DNA of 64,000 bases from Roseiarcus sp963764955 (GCA_963764955.1 CAVXVE010000052.1:62001-126000); one strand, 5' to 3'. Numbered from the stretch's first letter, positions 8,310 through 17,249 are shown. Notes: a model not told the origin generated them from the sequence alone. Program-made: numbers and translations.

Positions 8310-8576
8310 TCACTTCTTCCTGGCGCCGCATTCCCGGTCAAGTACGTGCGCCGCGGCGTCGCCCTTGACCCCGATATTGTTCATCACCTCGGAGCCGAGC
8401 TTGATCGCGCCGCCGGTCAGAACCCAGGTCCCGTCGGCGGTCCTGCTCCATGCGCTGCACGGGATCAGGTCAATGTCGCCCGGCCAGCTCTGCACAGTCC
8501 ACACTTGCTCGTCGGCGCGAACGGAGAGGGTCGTCGCGACGAGCGCGACCGCCATTATGACCACAAGTCTCGACAT
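8310..8576 (-). CDS. Small secreted protein, unknown function
   Basis: This 88-residue protein starts MSRLVVIMAVALVATTLSVRA. The opening is a clear Sec signal peptide with likely cleavage near residue 21 (VRA|DEQ). The mature part has two cysteines (LIPCSAW and DRECGA) that could form a disulfide. An alternative ATG at 8594 adds six residues and is also reasonable. It is convergent with the Smr gene. Family not recognised. Confidence 0.65.
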   Translation of the reverse strand: MSRLVVIMAVALVATTLSVRADEQVWTVQSWPGDIDLIPCSAWSRTADGTWVLTGGAIKLGSEVMNNIGVKGDAAAHVLDRECGARKK

Positions 8577-8758
8577 ATTTTGCTTCGCCTCCATCGTTCC
8601 TTCGTGCGCGTCCCCCGTGGACACGTTTCCTAACGCCATTCCGCCCCATTCGGAAATGCGGGCCGGGCGGCTGGGGCCCACGCCTTGCCGGCCTGCCGGG
8701 CCGCCGTTATAAGCCGCGACGTTTTTCCCACGACAAACCGACGAGAGACAAAGACGCC

Positions 8759-9193
8759 ATGGCCGTCCAACGCACCTTCTCGATCCTTAAGCCAGACGTG
8801 ACCCGTCGTAACCTGACGGGCGCCGTCAATCAGCGGATCGAGGCTGCGGGGCTACGGATCGTGGCGCAAAAGCGCGTGCAGATGACGCGCTCGCAGGCGG
8901 AGACGTTCTATGGCGTGCATCGCGAGCGCCCTTTTTTCGGCGAACTGGTCGAAATGATGATCGCGGCGCCTGTCGTCGTGCAGGTGCTCGAAGGCGAGGA
9001 TTCGATCCAGCGCTATCGCGACGTGATGGGCGCGACCAACCCCGAAAAAGCCGCAGCCGGGACGATTTGCAAAGACTTCGCGCTGTCGATGGGCGAGAAT
9101 TCGGTTCACGGCTCGGACGCGCCAGAAACGGCGGCGGTCGAAATCGCGCAATGGTTCTCCGGCAACGAGATTGTGGGCGCTGACGCGTCCTAA
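8759..9193 (+). CDS. ndk: Nucleoside diphosphate kinase
   Basis: This enzyme transfers the gamma phosphate from ATP to nucleoside diphosphates through a phospho-histidine. At 144 residues it is the standard length. It has the N-terminal ERTFSILKPD-type start (here VQRTFSILKPDVTRRN) and the active-site segment NSVHGSDAPETA, with the catalytic histidine near residue 119. Its TAA overlaps the stop codon of the convergent NIPSNAP gene by three bases. Confidence 0.97.
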   Translation: MAVQRTFSILKPDVTRRNLTGAVNQRIEAAGLRIVAQKRVQMTRSQAETFYGVHRERPFFGELVEMMIAAPVVVQVLEGEDSIQRYRDVMGATNPEKAAAGTICKDFALSMGENSVHGSDAPETAAVEIAQWFSGNEIVGADAS

Positions 9194-9516
9194 CGCACGC
9201 TCGAGAACGAAGTGGGTTGCAGGATCGAGTTCGAGAAGGTGGCGACGATCGGGCCGTCCTTCTCGCTTGCATCCCGTGCGGCCAGCCACTCGGGATCGCT
9301 GACAAACGCGGCCCATTTCCGCTCACGCTCGGCGAGCGATTCCCACGCCAGGAGGTAGGTCAACTCCTGATTCGATTCTCCGATCACCGTCGTCCAGAAG
9401 CCGGCTTGCCGGATGCCATGCTTCTCCCAGAGCGGCAGCGTCTTCGACTCGAACCGCTTCAACAATGCGGGCATCCGGTTGGGAAGGCAGCGATAGATGC
9501 GAAGCTCATAAATCAT
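9190..9516 (-). CDS. NIPSNAP-family protein
   Basis: This 108-residue protein starts MIYELRIYRCLPNRMPALLK, the typical NIPSNAP ferredoxin-like opening, and later has LTYLLAWESLAERERKWAAF. NIPSNAP domains form dimeric alpha+beta barrels; the bacterial members have no agreed substrate. The length fits a single domain. It is convergent with ndk and overlaps its stop. Confidence 0.9.
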   Translation of the reverse strand: MIYELRIYRCLPNRMPALLKRFESKTLPLWEKHGIRQAGFWTTVIGESNQELTYLLAWESLAERERKWAAFVSDPEWLAARDASEKDGPIVATFSNSILQPTSFSSVR

Positions 9517-9660
9517 CAGGACCCCCGGCGGCGTCGGCCAGCCCCAACGGAGCCGGCGCCGTCACCCATCGAGCGGCGGCCCGGCCACCATCGCATGTCG
9601 GACTCCCCCTCGACAATATTGAGGCGCTCGCGCGGGCTCGCTCAGTTGTCCCGCTCGAAG

Positions 9661-9939
9661 TTACGGGGGCGGCTTGCGTGAGCGAGCGGGAGTCGTTCGG
9701 CGCGTTCTCTTCACGACCTTGGTCGTCGCACACAAAAGCGGACCGAGCGTGCGGCGCAAGCCGTTGTATTCGTCGCGCCAGCGCTCGTATTCAGCCTCCT
9801 GCACCCCCGCCGAACGAAGCGCCTCGGCGACTGGAAGACCTTCGCCGGTCAACGCCTCAATGATCTGAAGCCTCCGGACGATTTCCCTCGGGCTAAGTCT
9901 CGACCTCACCATCGCCACCCCTCCGCGAACGACGTTCAT
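9661..9939 (-). CDS. HTH protein resembling IS3-type OrfA
   Basis: This protein has 92 residues (83 if the second ATG at 9912 is used). The core RLSPREIVRRLQIIEALTGE...RSAGVQEAEYERWRDEYNGLR follows the helix-turn-helix layout of IS3-family OrfA/Tnp_1 proteins, where the second helix is usually followed by FYRWRKKYGG. The basic tail VVKRTRRTTPARSR is unusual. There is no OrfB and no terminal inverted repeats are seen, so this is either a domesticated regulator or a relic. Confidence 0.6.
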   Translation of the reverse strand: MNVVRGGVAMVRSRLSPREIVRRLQIIEALTGEGLPVAEALRSAGVQEAEYERWRDEYNGLRRTLGPLLCATTKVVKRTRRTTPARSRKPPP

Positions 9940-10203
9940 GCCGCAAGGGAACGGCCGCCGTCAGCGGTCATGGGCCGACTTATGCGCTTCGCCGGCTGTC
10001 CGGAAATTGGCCGGCGCATTAAGGTTAGGACATCCGAAAGCTTCACGAATCCCGCGCCGCTTGCGTCGATGAATAAAATTTAATCTCTCGGCCAGCGTGA
10101 TGTGAGATGGAGCATGCTCACCTCCGGGCCGGGCGTGAGTGCGCCTGGGAGGTCATTGCGATCCGGCTTAGTCGCGCTTCTGCTCATGAAATGGAGAAGC
10201 ATC

Positions 10204-10458
10204 ATGCGAATGTTGGTAGGCGCCGTCCTGGCGACGGCATTGTTAGGTGCGGCGTCTGTCGCCTATGCGGCCGACGCCACTGGAAAGATCAAGACCCTGG
10301 ATATGTCCAAGGACATGGTCACCCTTGACAATGGCTCGAGCTACCGGGCTCCCAAGAGCGTGAAGCTCTCCGACTTCAAGGTCGGCGAGAAGGTGACGGT
10401 GAGTTACAGCAAGTCCGGCGACAAGATGGACGTCACGTCGATCAAGCCGGCGGCTTGA
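10204..10458 (+). CDS. Exported DUF1344-family protein
   Basis: This 84-residue protein has a signal peptide (MRMLVGAVLATALLGAASVA, cleavage near AYA|ADA). A small beta-rich DUF1344 domain follows, containing KIKTLDMSKDMVTLDNGSS and FKVGEKVTVSYSKSG. It is periplasmic in prediction, function unknown. I start at the ATG at 10204, behind GGAGAAG, not the upstream ATG at 10102. A strong terminator follows at 10495. Confidence 0.88.
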   Translation: MRMLVGAVLATALLGAASVAYAADATGKIKTLDMSKDMVTLDNGSSYRAPKSVKLSDFKVGEKVTVSYSKSGDKMDVTSIKPAA

Positions 10459-10494
10459 CGACGAACGCGATCGCTTTTGCGTGGGTTCAGTGCG

Positions 10495-10520
10495 AGCCGC
10501 CGGTCTTAACCGGCGGCTTT
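10495..10520 (+). terminator. Rho-independent terminator
   Basis: AGCCGCCGG and CCGGCGGCT form a perfect 9-bp stem around TCTTAA and are followed by a short T run. It lies 37 bp after the DUF1344 gene stop. Confidence 0.75.
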
Positions 10521-10617
10521 GCGAGATGACGGTCGATCAGAGCCGCGCCGCGTCCAACTTTCGACACCGCCGCCGCGGCGCTTCTTCCGACCAGGGCCGA
10601 CCGACGAAGTGCAATGA

Positions 10618-11397
10618 ATGAATGACCGCGTCTCGGTTCTGGGCGGGCTTGGCCGTTCGGCGCCGGAGCTTGGAACGAGGGCCGCGCTGGACCTCATCAG
10701 CCGAATTCCCGTTCGGGCGCCGCGCCGCATCGCCGATGTGTATAGGGGGCGAGGATCGATGAGCGCTTTGCTCGCCCGTCGGTTTCCCGACGCCGAGATC
10801 GAGGCCTTCGAGCTTTCGCGATCAATCGATGGCCTTGCGGAAGCTCTCAATCGGCCTCATCAGGACGCCGACGGCCCCCGCCCGAGCGTCAGACCTAAGT
10901 TCGACCTGATCTGTTCGAGCGGCTCACCGGAGATGGCGCCGTCGCTGCCGCGCTTGTTGCCCATTCTGCTCGGCATGGTCGCCGCGCGCGGATACCTCGC
11001 GGTTCAATATCCCAATGATTTATACGAGCCGAGGCGGGCGCTCATGCGAATGATCGCCGCCGACGGGCCCTGGGCGAAGACTCTTCTGCCAATCGCCAAG
11101 ACACGCGCATTCAACCAAACGATGGAAGATCTGTACGGTCTCCTCAGTCCGATCTGCGCGGCTGTCGACATCTGGGAGACGACCTATCTCGACGCCATGC
11201 CGAGCGTCGAGGCGGTCGTCGAGTGGATGGAAGCGACGCGCCTCGCGCCCTTCCTGAAGGCGCTGGGCGAACCCGATCGCCGCAAGTTTCTCGATCGCTA
11301 CACCGCTGAATTGCGCCAGGCCTATCCAGTTCTGCCCGACGGTTGCGTGTTGTTGCGGTCGCGGCGGCTCTTCGTGCTCGCGCAGCCTGGAAGCTGA
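10618..11397 (+). CDS. Trans-aconitate-methyltransferase-like protein, degenerate SAM site
   Basis: This 259-residue protein aligns along its length with the Tam family; the end RKFLDRYTAELRQAYPVLPD followed by GCVLLRSRRLFVLA is typical. However, SAM motif I, normally DLGCGPGN, reads DVYRGRGS here, and the later acidic/aromatic motif reads FDLICSSGSPEM. SAM binding is therefore doubtful, and the protein may be a non-catalytic paralogue. Three overlapping ATGs lie at the start; 10618 gives MNDRVSVL. It is convergent with the ParA-like gene. Confidence 0.75.
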   Translation: MNDRVSVLGGLGRSAPELGTRAALDLISRIPVRAPRRIADVYRGRGSMSALLARRFPDAEIEAFELSRSIDGLAEALNRPHQDADGPRPSVRPKFDLICSSGSPEMAPSLPRLLPILLGMVAARGYLAVQYPNDLYEPRRALMRMIAADGPWAKTLLPIAKTRAFNQTMEDLYGLLSPICAAVDIWETTYLDAMPSVEAVVEWMEATRLAPFLKALGEPDRRKFLDRYTAELRQAYPVLPDGCVLLRSRRLFVLAQPGS

Positions 11398-11458
11398 GGC
11401 GCTGAGACGGAGAACCATCGGCTTTGCGTCACGCTTTGAGCGCGACCGCGAGGCCGAC

Positions 11459-12115
11459 TCAGCGCGGCTTCGCCTTCATCGCACGGGCGTACAGGGCTTC
11501 CTCCATCCGCACGGCGATCTCGCGCAGATAAGGGTTGCGCGCCTCGCGGCCGGCCCGGCCAGAATCGAGGTCGCTCTGGAAGCCGTCGCGCTGCGGCCAA
11601 TGTTCGCTTAAGAGCTCGAAGCCAGCGTCCTCGATCGCCTCCACCGCCTTCGCGAATTGCGTCTCCGAGCGGCCAACCTTCGACAAGACGACCACGAGGC
11701 GTCCCTCCGCGCCGCGCCGCGCGAGCTTGCGCGCGAGCGCAAGCGTTGGCCTCAAATCGTCGCCCGATACGCCGGTCGGCAGGAAGACGACGTCGCTGTC
11801 CTCGGCGATTTCGGTGGAAAGATCGTCGGCGAGACCGCGGGTGTCGGCGACGATGAAATCGGCGACGCCATCCTCGCGGCGCAGCTTCTTCAGGCTCTTG
11901 AAGGCGCGCGTGTCCACCTCCGGCTCGAGGCTCGTGCGCATTCGCAAGGCGCCCCATTCGACGCATGTCAACTGATCGAGATCGAAGTCCGCGAGCAGGG
12001 TCTTGCGTCCGCGATGTATTGCGCCCACCGCTAACAGACGAGCGAGCGTGCTTTTTCCGACGCCGCCCTTCTGACTGACGAACGCCGCGGTGGTCGGAGT
12101 TTTTGCCTTTGCCAT
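11459..12115 (-). CDS. ParA/MinD-type ATPase, orphan
   Basis: This 218-residue P-loop ATPase has the deviant Walker A FVSQKGGVGKST (about 12-23), the switch I-like ADFDLDQLTCVEW, and Walker B-like DFIVADTRG. It lacks the N-terminal HTH of plasmid ParA and has no parB partner next to it, so it is a small type Ib-like or other cargo-positioning ATPase. Possible roles are partition or subcellular placement of a complex; the cargo is unknown. Confidence 0.88.
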   Translation of the reverse strand: MAKAKTPTTAAFVSQKGGVGKSTLARLLAVGAIHRGRKTLLADFDLDQLTCVEWGALRMRTSLEPEVDTRAFKSLKKLRREDGVADFIVADTRGLADDLSTEIAEDSDVVFLPTGVSGDDLRPTLALARKLARRGAEGRLVVVLSKVGRSETQFAKAVEAIEDAGFELLSEHWPQRDGFQSDLDSGRAGREARNPYLREIAVRMEEALYARAMKAKPR

Positions 12116-12274
12116 CCTGGCGCCGTTTGAACGCTTTCGCCAAAGCCTGTTGGCGCTGAGTCGCTCAATGCTATTCGCTGGCGCGGCGATGGCAAGAGAG
12201 GAGGCGGACTTGTCAACGATCGATCGCCGCCATCATCTATGCGGCGTAGCGCTTGCCCAACGGCTACGACATTC

Positions 12275-12643
12275 CTACTTGGCTTGGTCGAAGTCCCCCA
12301 TCTCGAACATCTCGCGGATCTCGATGACGGACGGCCCGGGCATCGGGTTGGGACAACGTTTAACCCACTCGATCGCCTCATCGAGGTCTTTAACCCTCCA
12401 GATCCAGTAGCCCGCTGCGAGTTCATTGATGTTCGGGAACGGCCCTTTGGCCACCGTGCGGTCTTTGCCGGAAAAGGCGACGCGCGCGCCCTTGCGGCTT
12501 TCCTTAACCCCGCCCGCGTCGACGAAAATCCCAGCGTCGATCAGCGCCTGGTTGAACGCGCCCATGTCCGCCAAAAGTTCGGCGGGTGGCATGCCGCCCG
12601 CCTCCGAGGCTTCGGTCGCCTTGACGATCACCATCACGCGCAT
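12275..12643 (-). CDS. YciI-family protein
   Basis: This 122-residue YCII-related protein starts MRVMVIVKATEASEAGGMPP and contains KGPFPNINELAAGYWIWRVK and the conserved C-terminal region. The family is built on a dimeric ferredoxin-like fold with a putative His/Asp pair; many members pair with ECF sigma factors, but none is seen here. The start at 12643 is favoured by a GGAGAAAA ribosome binding site. It lies 28 bp behind the DUF899 gene and is likely in one operon with it and the VOC gene. Confidence 0.9.
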   Translation of the reverse strand: MRVMVIVKATEASEAGGMPPAELLADMGAFNQALIDAGIFVDAGGVKESRKGARVAFSGKDRTVAKGPFPNINELAAGYWIWRVKDLDEAIEWVKRCPNPMPGPSVIEIREMFEMGDFDQAK

Positions 12644-12671
12644 TGCGTTTTCTCCGACATAGTTCCGGACA

Positions 12672-13382
12672 CTAGACGTATTCGAGCTTCGGATACCAGT
12701 CGGCGCCACGGCCTTCCGGCGTGCAATCGAGCACCATCCAGAGCGGCGCCAGGTCGGGCGCGCCTCGTGGATCCTGCCCCGGATCCGTTGTCGAGGCCGT
12801 CATCTCGCCGCCCCAGAAGTGCCGGATCGTTCCGTCACGGCGCGTGAAAATGTTAAAAGACGGAACTTCCGAGCCGTTCGGCAAGAGGCCGAAATAATCG
12901 CGGGAATAAGCGCCATTGAGGTCGGTGAAGAGCCTGAGGTCGCGCCAGCCGCGCTCGCGCTTCCACGCTGTCAGGCGTTCGATCGGAGAGCGGGCGACCA
13001 CTGCAAGCGCGATGCGCTGGCCGATATCCGCAGCATTGCCTTCCCAGGCGCCGAGCGTATTGGTGCACATCGGGCAGGGACGGGCGCGCTCAGGCCCGAA
13101 CATGTAGCCATAGACAGCGAGCGTCTGCTGGTCGCCGAACAGCCCTGCGAAATCGGTTCGGCCATCCTCGCCTTCGAAACGATAGTCGCCAATGACCGGG
13201 CCGCCCGACGGCAATGCCCGGCGTTGCGCGGCGACGCGCTCAATCTGCCGGCGAAGTTCGATCTCCTCCGCCAATAACGCCGTGCGTGCGGCGCGATACT
13301 CGGGGCTCTCGTTTGGAAAGTGCACGGGGTCGAGCCGAGCGAGTTCGGCGGCAGGTTTAAGAGTTCGAGTTTGAACGGTCAT
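12672..13382 (-). CDS. DUF899-family thioredoxin-like protein
   Basis: This 236-residue protein contains the family core: GDYRFEGEDGRTDFAGLFGD, the cysteine pair RPCPMCTNTLGAWEG (about 105-119), and the later RDYFGLLPNGSEVPSFNIF. The fold is related to peroxiredoxins/thioredoxins. The CPMC pair suggests redox or thiol chemistry, but no activity is established. The ATG follows a GGAGAT motif. It sits between a VOC gene and a YciI gene on the same strand. Confidence 0.9.
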   Translation of the reverse strand: MTVQTRTLKPAAELARLDPVHFPNESPEYRAARTALLAEEIELRRQIERVAAQRRALPSGGPVIGDYRFEGEDGRTDFAGLFGDQQTLAVYGYMFGPERARPCPMCTNTLGAWEGNAADIGQRIALAVVARSPIERLTAWKRERGWRDLRLFTDLNGAYSRDYFGLLPNGSEVPSFNIFTRRDGTIRHFWGGEMTASTTDPGQDPRGAPDLAPLWMVLDCTPEGRGADWYPKLEYV

Positions 13383-13510
13383 TGTCTGATCTCCTGACCA
13401 AGGAAACGACCCGCGTCGGCATTTCCAGCGCCGGCGCGAGTCGCCGAAATCGCTCGAGCTTCCACGCCGCCTCGTGCGACGGCTCGAACGAGGAGCCGCC
13501 GGATGCGGCC

Positions 13511-14296
13511 CTATCTCTTTGGCGCAACCAGCGCGAACATCGCACCCTGCGGATCGATCCCGTTGATGATCCAGCTTCCGCCCGGAACTTGCATCGGCCC
13601 GTTGATCACCTGGCCGCCCGCGGATTTCACCCGATCCTGGGCCGCATCGATCGCATCGACAGTGATGTAGTAGAGCCAGTGCGCAGTGGGCTCCCCAGCC
13701 ATCTTCTTCATCATGCCGCCGGCCTGCTGACCCTTGGAGTTGAAGATTTGGTAGGTCCCAATCGGGCCCATCTCCAGCGCCTCGCCCTTCGTCCAGCCGA
13801 ACAGGCCGGAATAGAAGGCAAACGACTTCTCCGTGTCGCCGCCATGCAGCTCGTGCCAGCCGATAAAACCGGGCTTGGTGGGATCCTGCGCCGGCGCCTC
13901 ATCGCCATTGCCTTTGAACAACAGGAATCCCGCGCCGCCCGGATCGGCGGCGACCGCGAAGGTCCCGATATTGGGGATCTCCGTCGGCTCTCGATAGATA
14001 ACGCCGCCCGCGACTTTCACCTTGTCGGCGTACTTCTTGACGTCGTCGACCGCGATATAGCCCATCCACGCCGGACGCGCGCCCATCTTGGCGGCGTCTT
14101 CGGGGATCGGCATCAGTCCGCCGACCATGGTCTCGCCCGTCTTCAGCAGGGTGTACTTCTGGGCGTTCATGGTGTTGGGCGCGAGGGTCCAGCCGACGAC
14201 CTTCGAATAGAATTTTTCGGCCCCGGGAAGATCGTTCGACATCTGATCGTACCAGACGAATTTGCCGAGCAGGTCCGATTGAGTTGCGTTGGCCAT
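13511..14296 (-). CDS. Tandem VOC (glyoxalase/dioxygenase fold) protein
   Basis: This 261-residue protein has two vicinal-oxygen-chelate domains. The first opens GKFVWYDQMSNDLPGAEKFY and the second GFIGWHELHGGDTEKSFAFY. Such two-domain VOC proteins coordinate a metal or bind small hydrophobic ligands; the substrate is unknown. The start is placed at ATG 14296, behind AAGGAGG. It heads a probable operon with DUF899 and YciI genes. Confidence 0.92.
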   Translation of the reverse strand: MANATQSDLLGKFVWYDQMSNDLPGAEKFYSKVVGWTLAPNTMNAQKYTLLKTGETMVGGLMPIPEDAAKMGARPAWMGYIAVDDVKKYADKVKVAGGVIYREPTEIPNIGTFAVAADPGGAGFLLFKGNGDEAPAQDPTKPGFIGWHELHGGDTEKSFAFYSGLFGWTKGEALEMGPIGTYQIFNSKGQQAGGMMKKMAGEPTAHWLYYITVDAIDAAQDRVKSAGGQVINGPMQVPGGSWIINGIDPQGAMFALVAPKR

Positions 14297-14415
14297 GTTT
14301 TCCTCCTTGGTGAAGTGTCTTGTATTAACTGACGATGTGGACATCGGCGTGACGCGGCGATGCGCCCAACGGCTTGCCGAGAGGAGCAGGTCGTGCGTCG
14401 ATGGCCTCATGCCGT

Positions 14416-15276
14416 TCATTGAGCGCGTTGTAGACAGTCGTGGGCACACGCAAGCGCGTCGTCCTTTTGGTAACGGTGTCGCACGTCTGCGAACGCGCTG
14501 TCGGGATCGCTCGTCAGCGCCGCCAGCCCGTCAAAATACGCCAGGTCGAATTCCCCTTGCGGCCGTGGCTGCGCGCCCCAGACGTCCCAGGGCGCCATCT
14601 CCATTTTGTTCAGCGCCGCCATGTCACGGACAAGACTGCTGGCGACGAACCAGAGGCCGCGAAGGCCCGCGAAAGAAATGCCGAACCGCCGCGCGTCAGC
14701 TTCCCCGCTGCGGCACCGGCGCCACGCTTCCCCAGCGGTTAGAAACTGCGCACGAGGAAGATCGAGCGTGTCGAAGCAGATGTTGAGGCGCCCTCGCCAG
14801 ACCTCGTCGATCTGCGGATCCGCCAGGCGCCATCGCCGCTCCCGCGCATCCCAGTATTCGCACAGCCAATGGTCTTCAAAACTCGGCGGATTGAAATAGG
14901 CGGCGAACCCGCAGCGCGAACGCGCCGGAACGCCTTTGGCGCGCAGCATTGTCACAAGCATGAGCGCGAACGCGTTGCAGCGCTGAAGTGCGCGACGATC
15001 CGGATTCCTGGCGATCGACAGAGGCCGGCCGTCGAGCTCCATGATTAGCGCGAGGCGCTTGGCGATCGGGCGCAAATGGATCTCAGCTAGGCGATCCGCC
15101 GGAGGCCCAAAAGCATAAAACTCGCGCGCGACCACATCGTAGATTCCCAGGCCCTGAATGACGCGGGCAAGGGCCGCCACATCATTTGGAAGCGGGTGGA
15201 TCAGCCCGCTCGCTCCACCCGGCTCGCTCATTGGGCTGTGAGAGGCGTAGAAAGCCAAAATGGGGCTGGCCGCCAT
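14416..15276 (-). CDS. Transglutaminase-like domain protein
   Basis: This 286-residue protein has a transglutaminase-like core. The probable catalytic cysteine lies in ALQRCNAFALMLVTMLRAKG, with histidine in SFEDHWLCEYWD and aspartate in WRLADPQIDEVW, giving a plausible Cys-His-Asp triad. Bacterial members act as cysteine peptidases or amidases, mostly undefined. An internal ATG 45 bp downstream (MSEPGGASG) is an alternative start. It overlaps none of its neighbours. Confidence 0.85.
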   Translation of the reverse strand: MAASPILAFYASHSPMSEPGGASGLIHPLPNDVAALARVIQGLGIYDVVAREFYAFGPPADRLAEIHLRPIAKRLALIMELDGRPLSIARNPDRRALQRCNAFALMLVTMLRAKGVPARSRCGFAAYFNPPSFEDHWLCEYWDARERRWRLADPQIDEVWRGRLNICFDTLDLPRAQFLTAGEAWRRCRSGEADARRFGISFAGLRGLWFVASSLVRDMAALNKMEMAPWDVWGAQPRPQGEFDLAYFDGLAALTSDPDSAFADVRHRYQKDDALACAHDCLQRAQ

Positions 15277-15354
15277 GGACGCTCCGTAGGACGCTCCGCC
15301 TACCGGGACCCGTCGGGCCCCGGGTGAGGAATTCGCTGCTCTCGCGCTCGGCGC

Positions 15355-15831
15355 CTATTGCAGCGAAGCGGCCTCTTGCATTCGTGCAATGTCGAGCTTG
15401 CCCATGCTCAGGACGGCGCGCATGACGCGATCGGTGCGTTCAGCGCCGCCTCCCAACAAGTCCGGCAGGACGCGCGGAACGATTTGCCAGGAGACGCCGT
15501 ATTTGTCGGTGAGCCAGCCGCACTGGATGTGCTCGCCGCCCTCGGCAAGCTTTTCCCACAACGCATCGATCTCAGTCTGGTCGTCGCAATTGACCATCAG
15601 CGACAGCGCGGGCGTGAATTTGAACTGCGGCCCGCCGTTCAGCGCCAAAAGACGCTGGCCGTCAATCTCGAACAGGATCGTCATCACGGCGCCCTTTCGG
15701 CCAGCGGCGAACTCGCCATAGAGCGTCGTCGACAGAATGCGGCTATTGGGAAAGATGGATAGGTAGTGAGCGACCGCCTCCTCGGCGTTGAAATCGAACC
15801 AAAGACAGGGCGTGATTTTCTGCTCGGTCAT
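15355..15831 (-). CDS. PhnB-like VOC-family protein
   Basis: This 158-residue protein starts MTEQKITPCLWFDFNAEEAV, typical of the PhnB/3-demethylubiquinone-methyltransferase-like VOC group, and contains FEIDGQRLLALNGGPQFKFT and CGWLTDKYGVSWQIVPRVLP. No enzymatic role is proven for this group despite the old methyltransferase label. It lies directly downstream of a TetR gene on the same strand, 19 bp apart, so both are probably on one transcript. Confidence 0.9.
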   Translation of the reverse strand: MTEQKITPCLWFDFNAEEAVAHYLSIFPNSRILSTTLYGEFAAGRKGAVMTILFEIDGQRLLALNGGPQFKFTPALSLMVNCDDQTEIDALWEKLAEGGEHIQCGWLTDKYGVSWQIVPRVLPDLLGGGAERTDRVMRAVLSMGKLDIARMQEAASLQ

Positions 15832-15850
15832 GGTTGTCTCCCCTTGGGCG

Positions 15851-16531
15851 CTAGGGCGCCGCGTGTTCCATGCCGCCGATTGGGAGCAGGGCCTCGAAAT
15901 AGCGCCTCAAATGATCGAGGCAGTCCGCGGCGACTTGAGGGCCGCGCCTAGCCTTGGCGAGAATGAAGGCGCCCTGGAGGACAGCCTGTGAATAAAGCGC
16001 GGCGCTTTCGGGCGTCCATGCGGCGTCTGGCGCATAGCGCGCCTTCGCCTCCGCCAAATCCGCGCTGAGCCGCGCGGCGTGCTCGCTGATGTAACGGTCG
16101 CAGGCGGCGCGAATGGCGGGGTGCGAATCGTAGGCCTCCTGCACCATTGTCCCGAGCAGGCAGGTGAACTGCGGCAGCTCGTTGCTCAGGATTGCCTTGC
16201 GGAAATCGACGTAGCCCAAAACGCGCGCTCGCGGGTCAGGCAAGCGACGATAGGGCGCGGCGTCGAACCAGATGTCGGCGTTGGCGACGAAATGCGCCGC
16301 CGCCGCGATCGCGCAGGCTTCCTTGCCGGCGAAATGATGGAAGAAGGCCCCCTTGGTTAGACCTGCTTCGGCGCAGATGTCCTCGACGCGAGCGGCTGAA
16401 TAGCCCTTGGATCGGATCACATGCACCGCCGCGTCCAGCAGCTTCCGGCCGGAAGCCTCCGCCATCGCCGCCTTCGTCGGCTTGGCGGACGCACTCGCAG
16501 TTTGTCCTTCCGTGTTCATGGCGACGTTCAT
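15851..16531 (-). CDS. TetR/AcrR-family regulator
   Basis: This 226-residue repressor-type protein has an N-terminal HTH (about 28-75), with RKLLDAAVHVIRSKGYSAAR and AGLTKGAFFHHFAGKEACAI. The C-terminal ligand domain is TetR_C-like, with several cysteines and prolines and no obvious ligand signature. It is probably autoregulatory and linked to the PhnB-like gene behind it. The start codon (MNVAMNTEG) has a second ATG four codons in. Confidence 0.92.
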   Translation of the reverse strand: MNVAMNTEGQTASASAKPTKAAMAEASGRKLLDAAVHVIRSKGYSAARVEDICAEAGLTKGAFFHHFAGKEACAIAAAAHFVANADIWFDAAPYRRLPDPRARVLGYVDFRKAILSNELPQFTCLLGTMVQEAYDSHPAIRAACDRYISEHAARLSADLAEAKARYAPDAAWTPESAALYSQAVLQGAFILAKARRGPQVAADCLDHLRRYFEALLPIGGMEHAAP

Positions 16532-16590
16532 ACCGACTGGTCTGTACGGATGTCAAGCGCGAACCGCTGTAAGCGGTCGGTCGTGACGCT

Positions 16591-17238
16591 CTAACTCTCC
16601 TCGGATCCGCAGATCGTCGTCACCGCATCGCCGATAATCGGTAGGATTTCGGCCCGCGGAATGCGGGCGCGGGCGCGAATCGACAGGGTGTGGAGGGTCG
16701 CCGAGGCCATACGGGCGAGGCGGCGCGGATCCACGCCTTGCGGCAATTCGCCTGCGGCGCGCGCGTCGGCGAACATGCGCCCGAACGCCCGATCTGTCCC
16801 CTCGATCGCCTCGCCGACGAGGCCGTGGAGGTCCGGATCGGCGATCGCCTCTGAAGCCGCGCTGAGCACCGTGAAGCAACCGCGCGGGCCATTCGGACCG
16901 CTGAGATAAAGGTCGAGCGCGGCCGTCAGTATGCGCCTAAGCTTCGTCCGAAGCGGCTCGCGCGCCGCAAAAAGCGGCTGAAACTGGTCGTTCACGCGCT
17001 TCCGGTACTGGTCATACGCCTTGAGATAGAGCGCGCGCTTGTCGCCAAAGGCGCCGTACAGGCTCGGCCGATTCAGGCCGGTGGCCGCACTGATGTCGTC
17101 GAGCGAAGTGGCGGCGAATCCGTCCTTCCAGAATACGTCCATTGCTTGGGTCAGCGCCGTCTCAGCCTCGAAGGCGCGCGGACGTCCGCGCCGATGCTGG
17201 ACGACCTTGGGAGCGCTGCGCGCAGATTTTTGTACCAT
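16591..17238 (-). CDS. TetR/AcrR-family regulator divergent from GST
   Basis: This 215-residue protein starts MVQKSARSAPKVVQHRRGRP. It has an HTH at about 25-70 (TALTQAMDVFWKDGFAATSL and TGLNRPSLYGAFGDKRALYL), the pattern of AcrR-type repressors of reactive-compound responses. I start at ATG 17238. A 22-bp palindrome covers this start codon, and the glutathione S-transferase gene starts 69 bp away in the opposite direction, which points to a local repressor/target pair. Confidence 0.93.
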   Translation of the reverse strand: MVQKSARSAPKVVQHRRGRPRAFEAETALTQAMDVFWKDGFAATSLDDISAATGLNRPSLYGAFGDKRALYLKAYDQYRKRVNDQFQPLFAAREPLRTKLRRILTAALDLYLSGPNGPRGCFTVLSAASEAIADPDLHGLVGEAIEGTDRAFGRMFADARAAGELPQGVDPRRLARMASATLHTLSIRARARIPRAEILPIIGDAVTTICGSEES

Positions 17239-17249
17239 GTCGGACAAAA
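17228..17249. promoter_or_regulatory. Palindromic operator candidate (TetR/GST)
   Basis: TTTTGT, ten bases, ACAAAA: a 22-bp imperfect palindrome (TTTTGTnCnAnnTnGnACAAAA) that overlaps the TetR start codon. A GTACAAAAAT half-site recurs at 17280-17289 in front of the GST gene. The placement suits autorepression plus control of GST, but binding is inferred. Confidence 0.55.

Noticed and set aside
9661..9939. Complete IS3 element
   Set aside because: Only an OrfA-like frame is present; no OrfB and no terminal inverted repeats.
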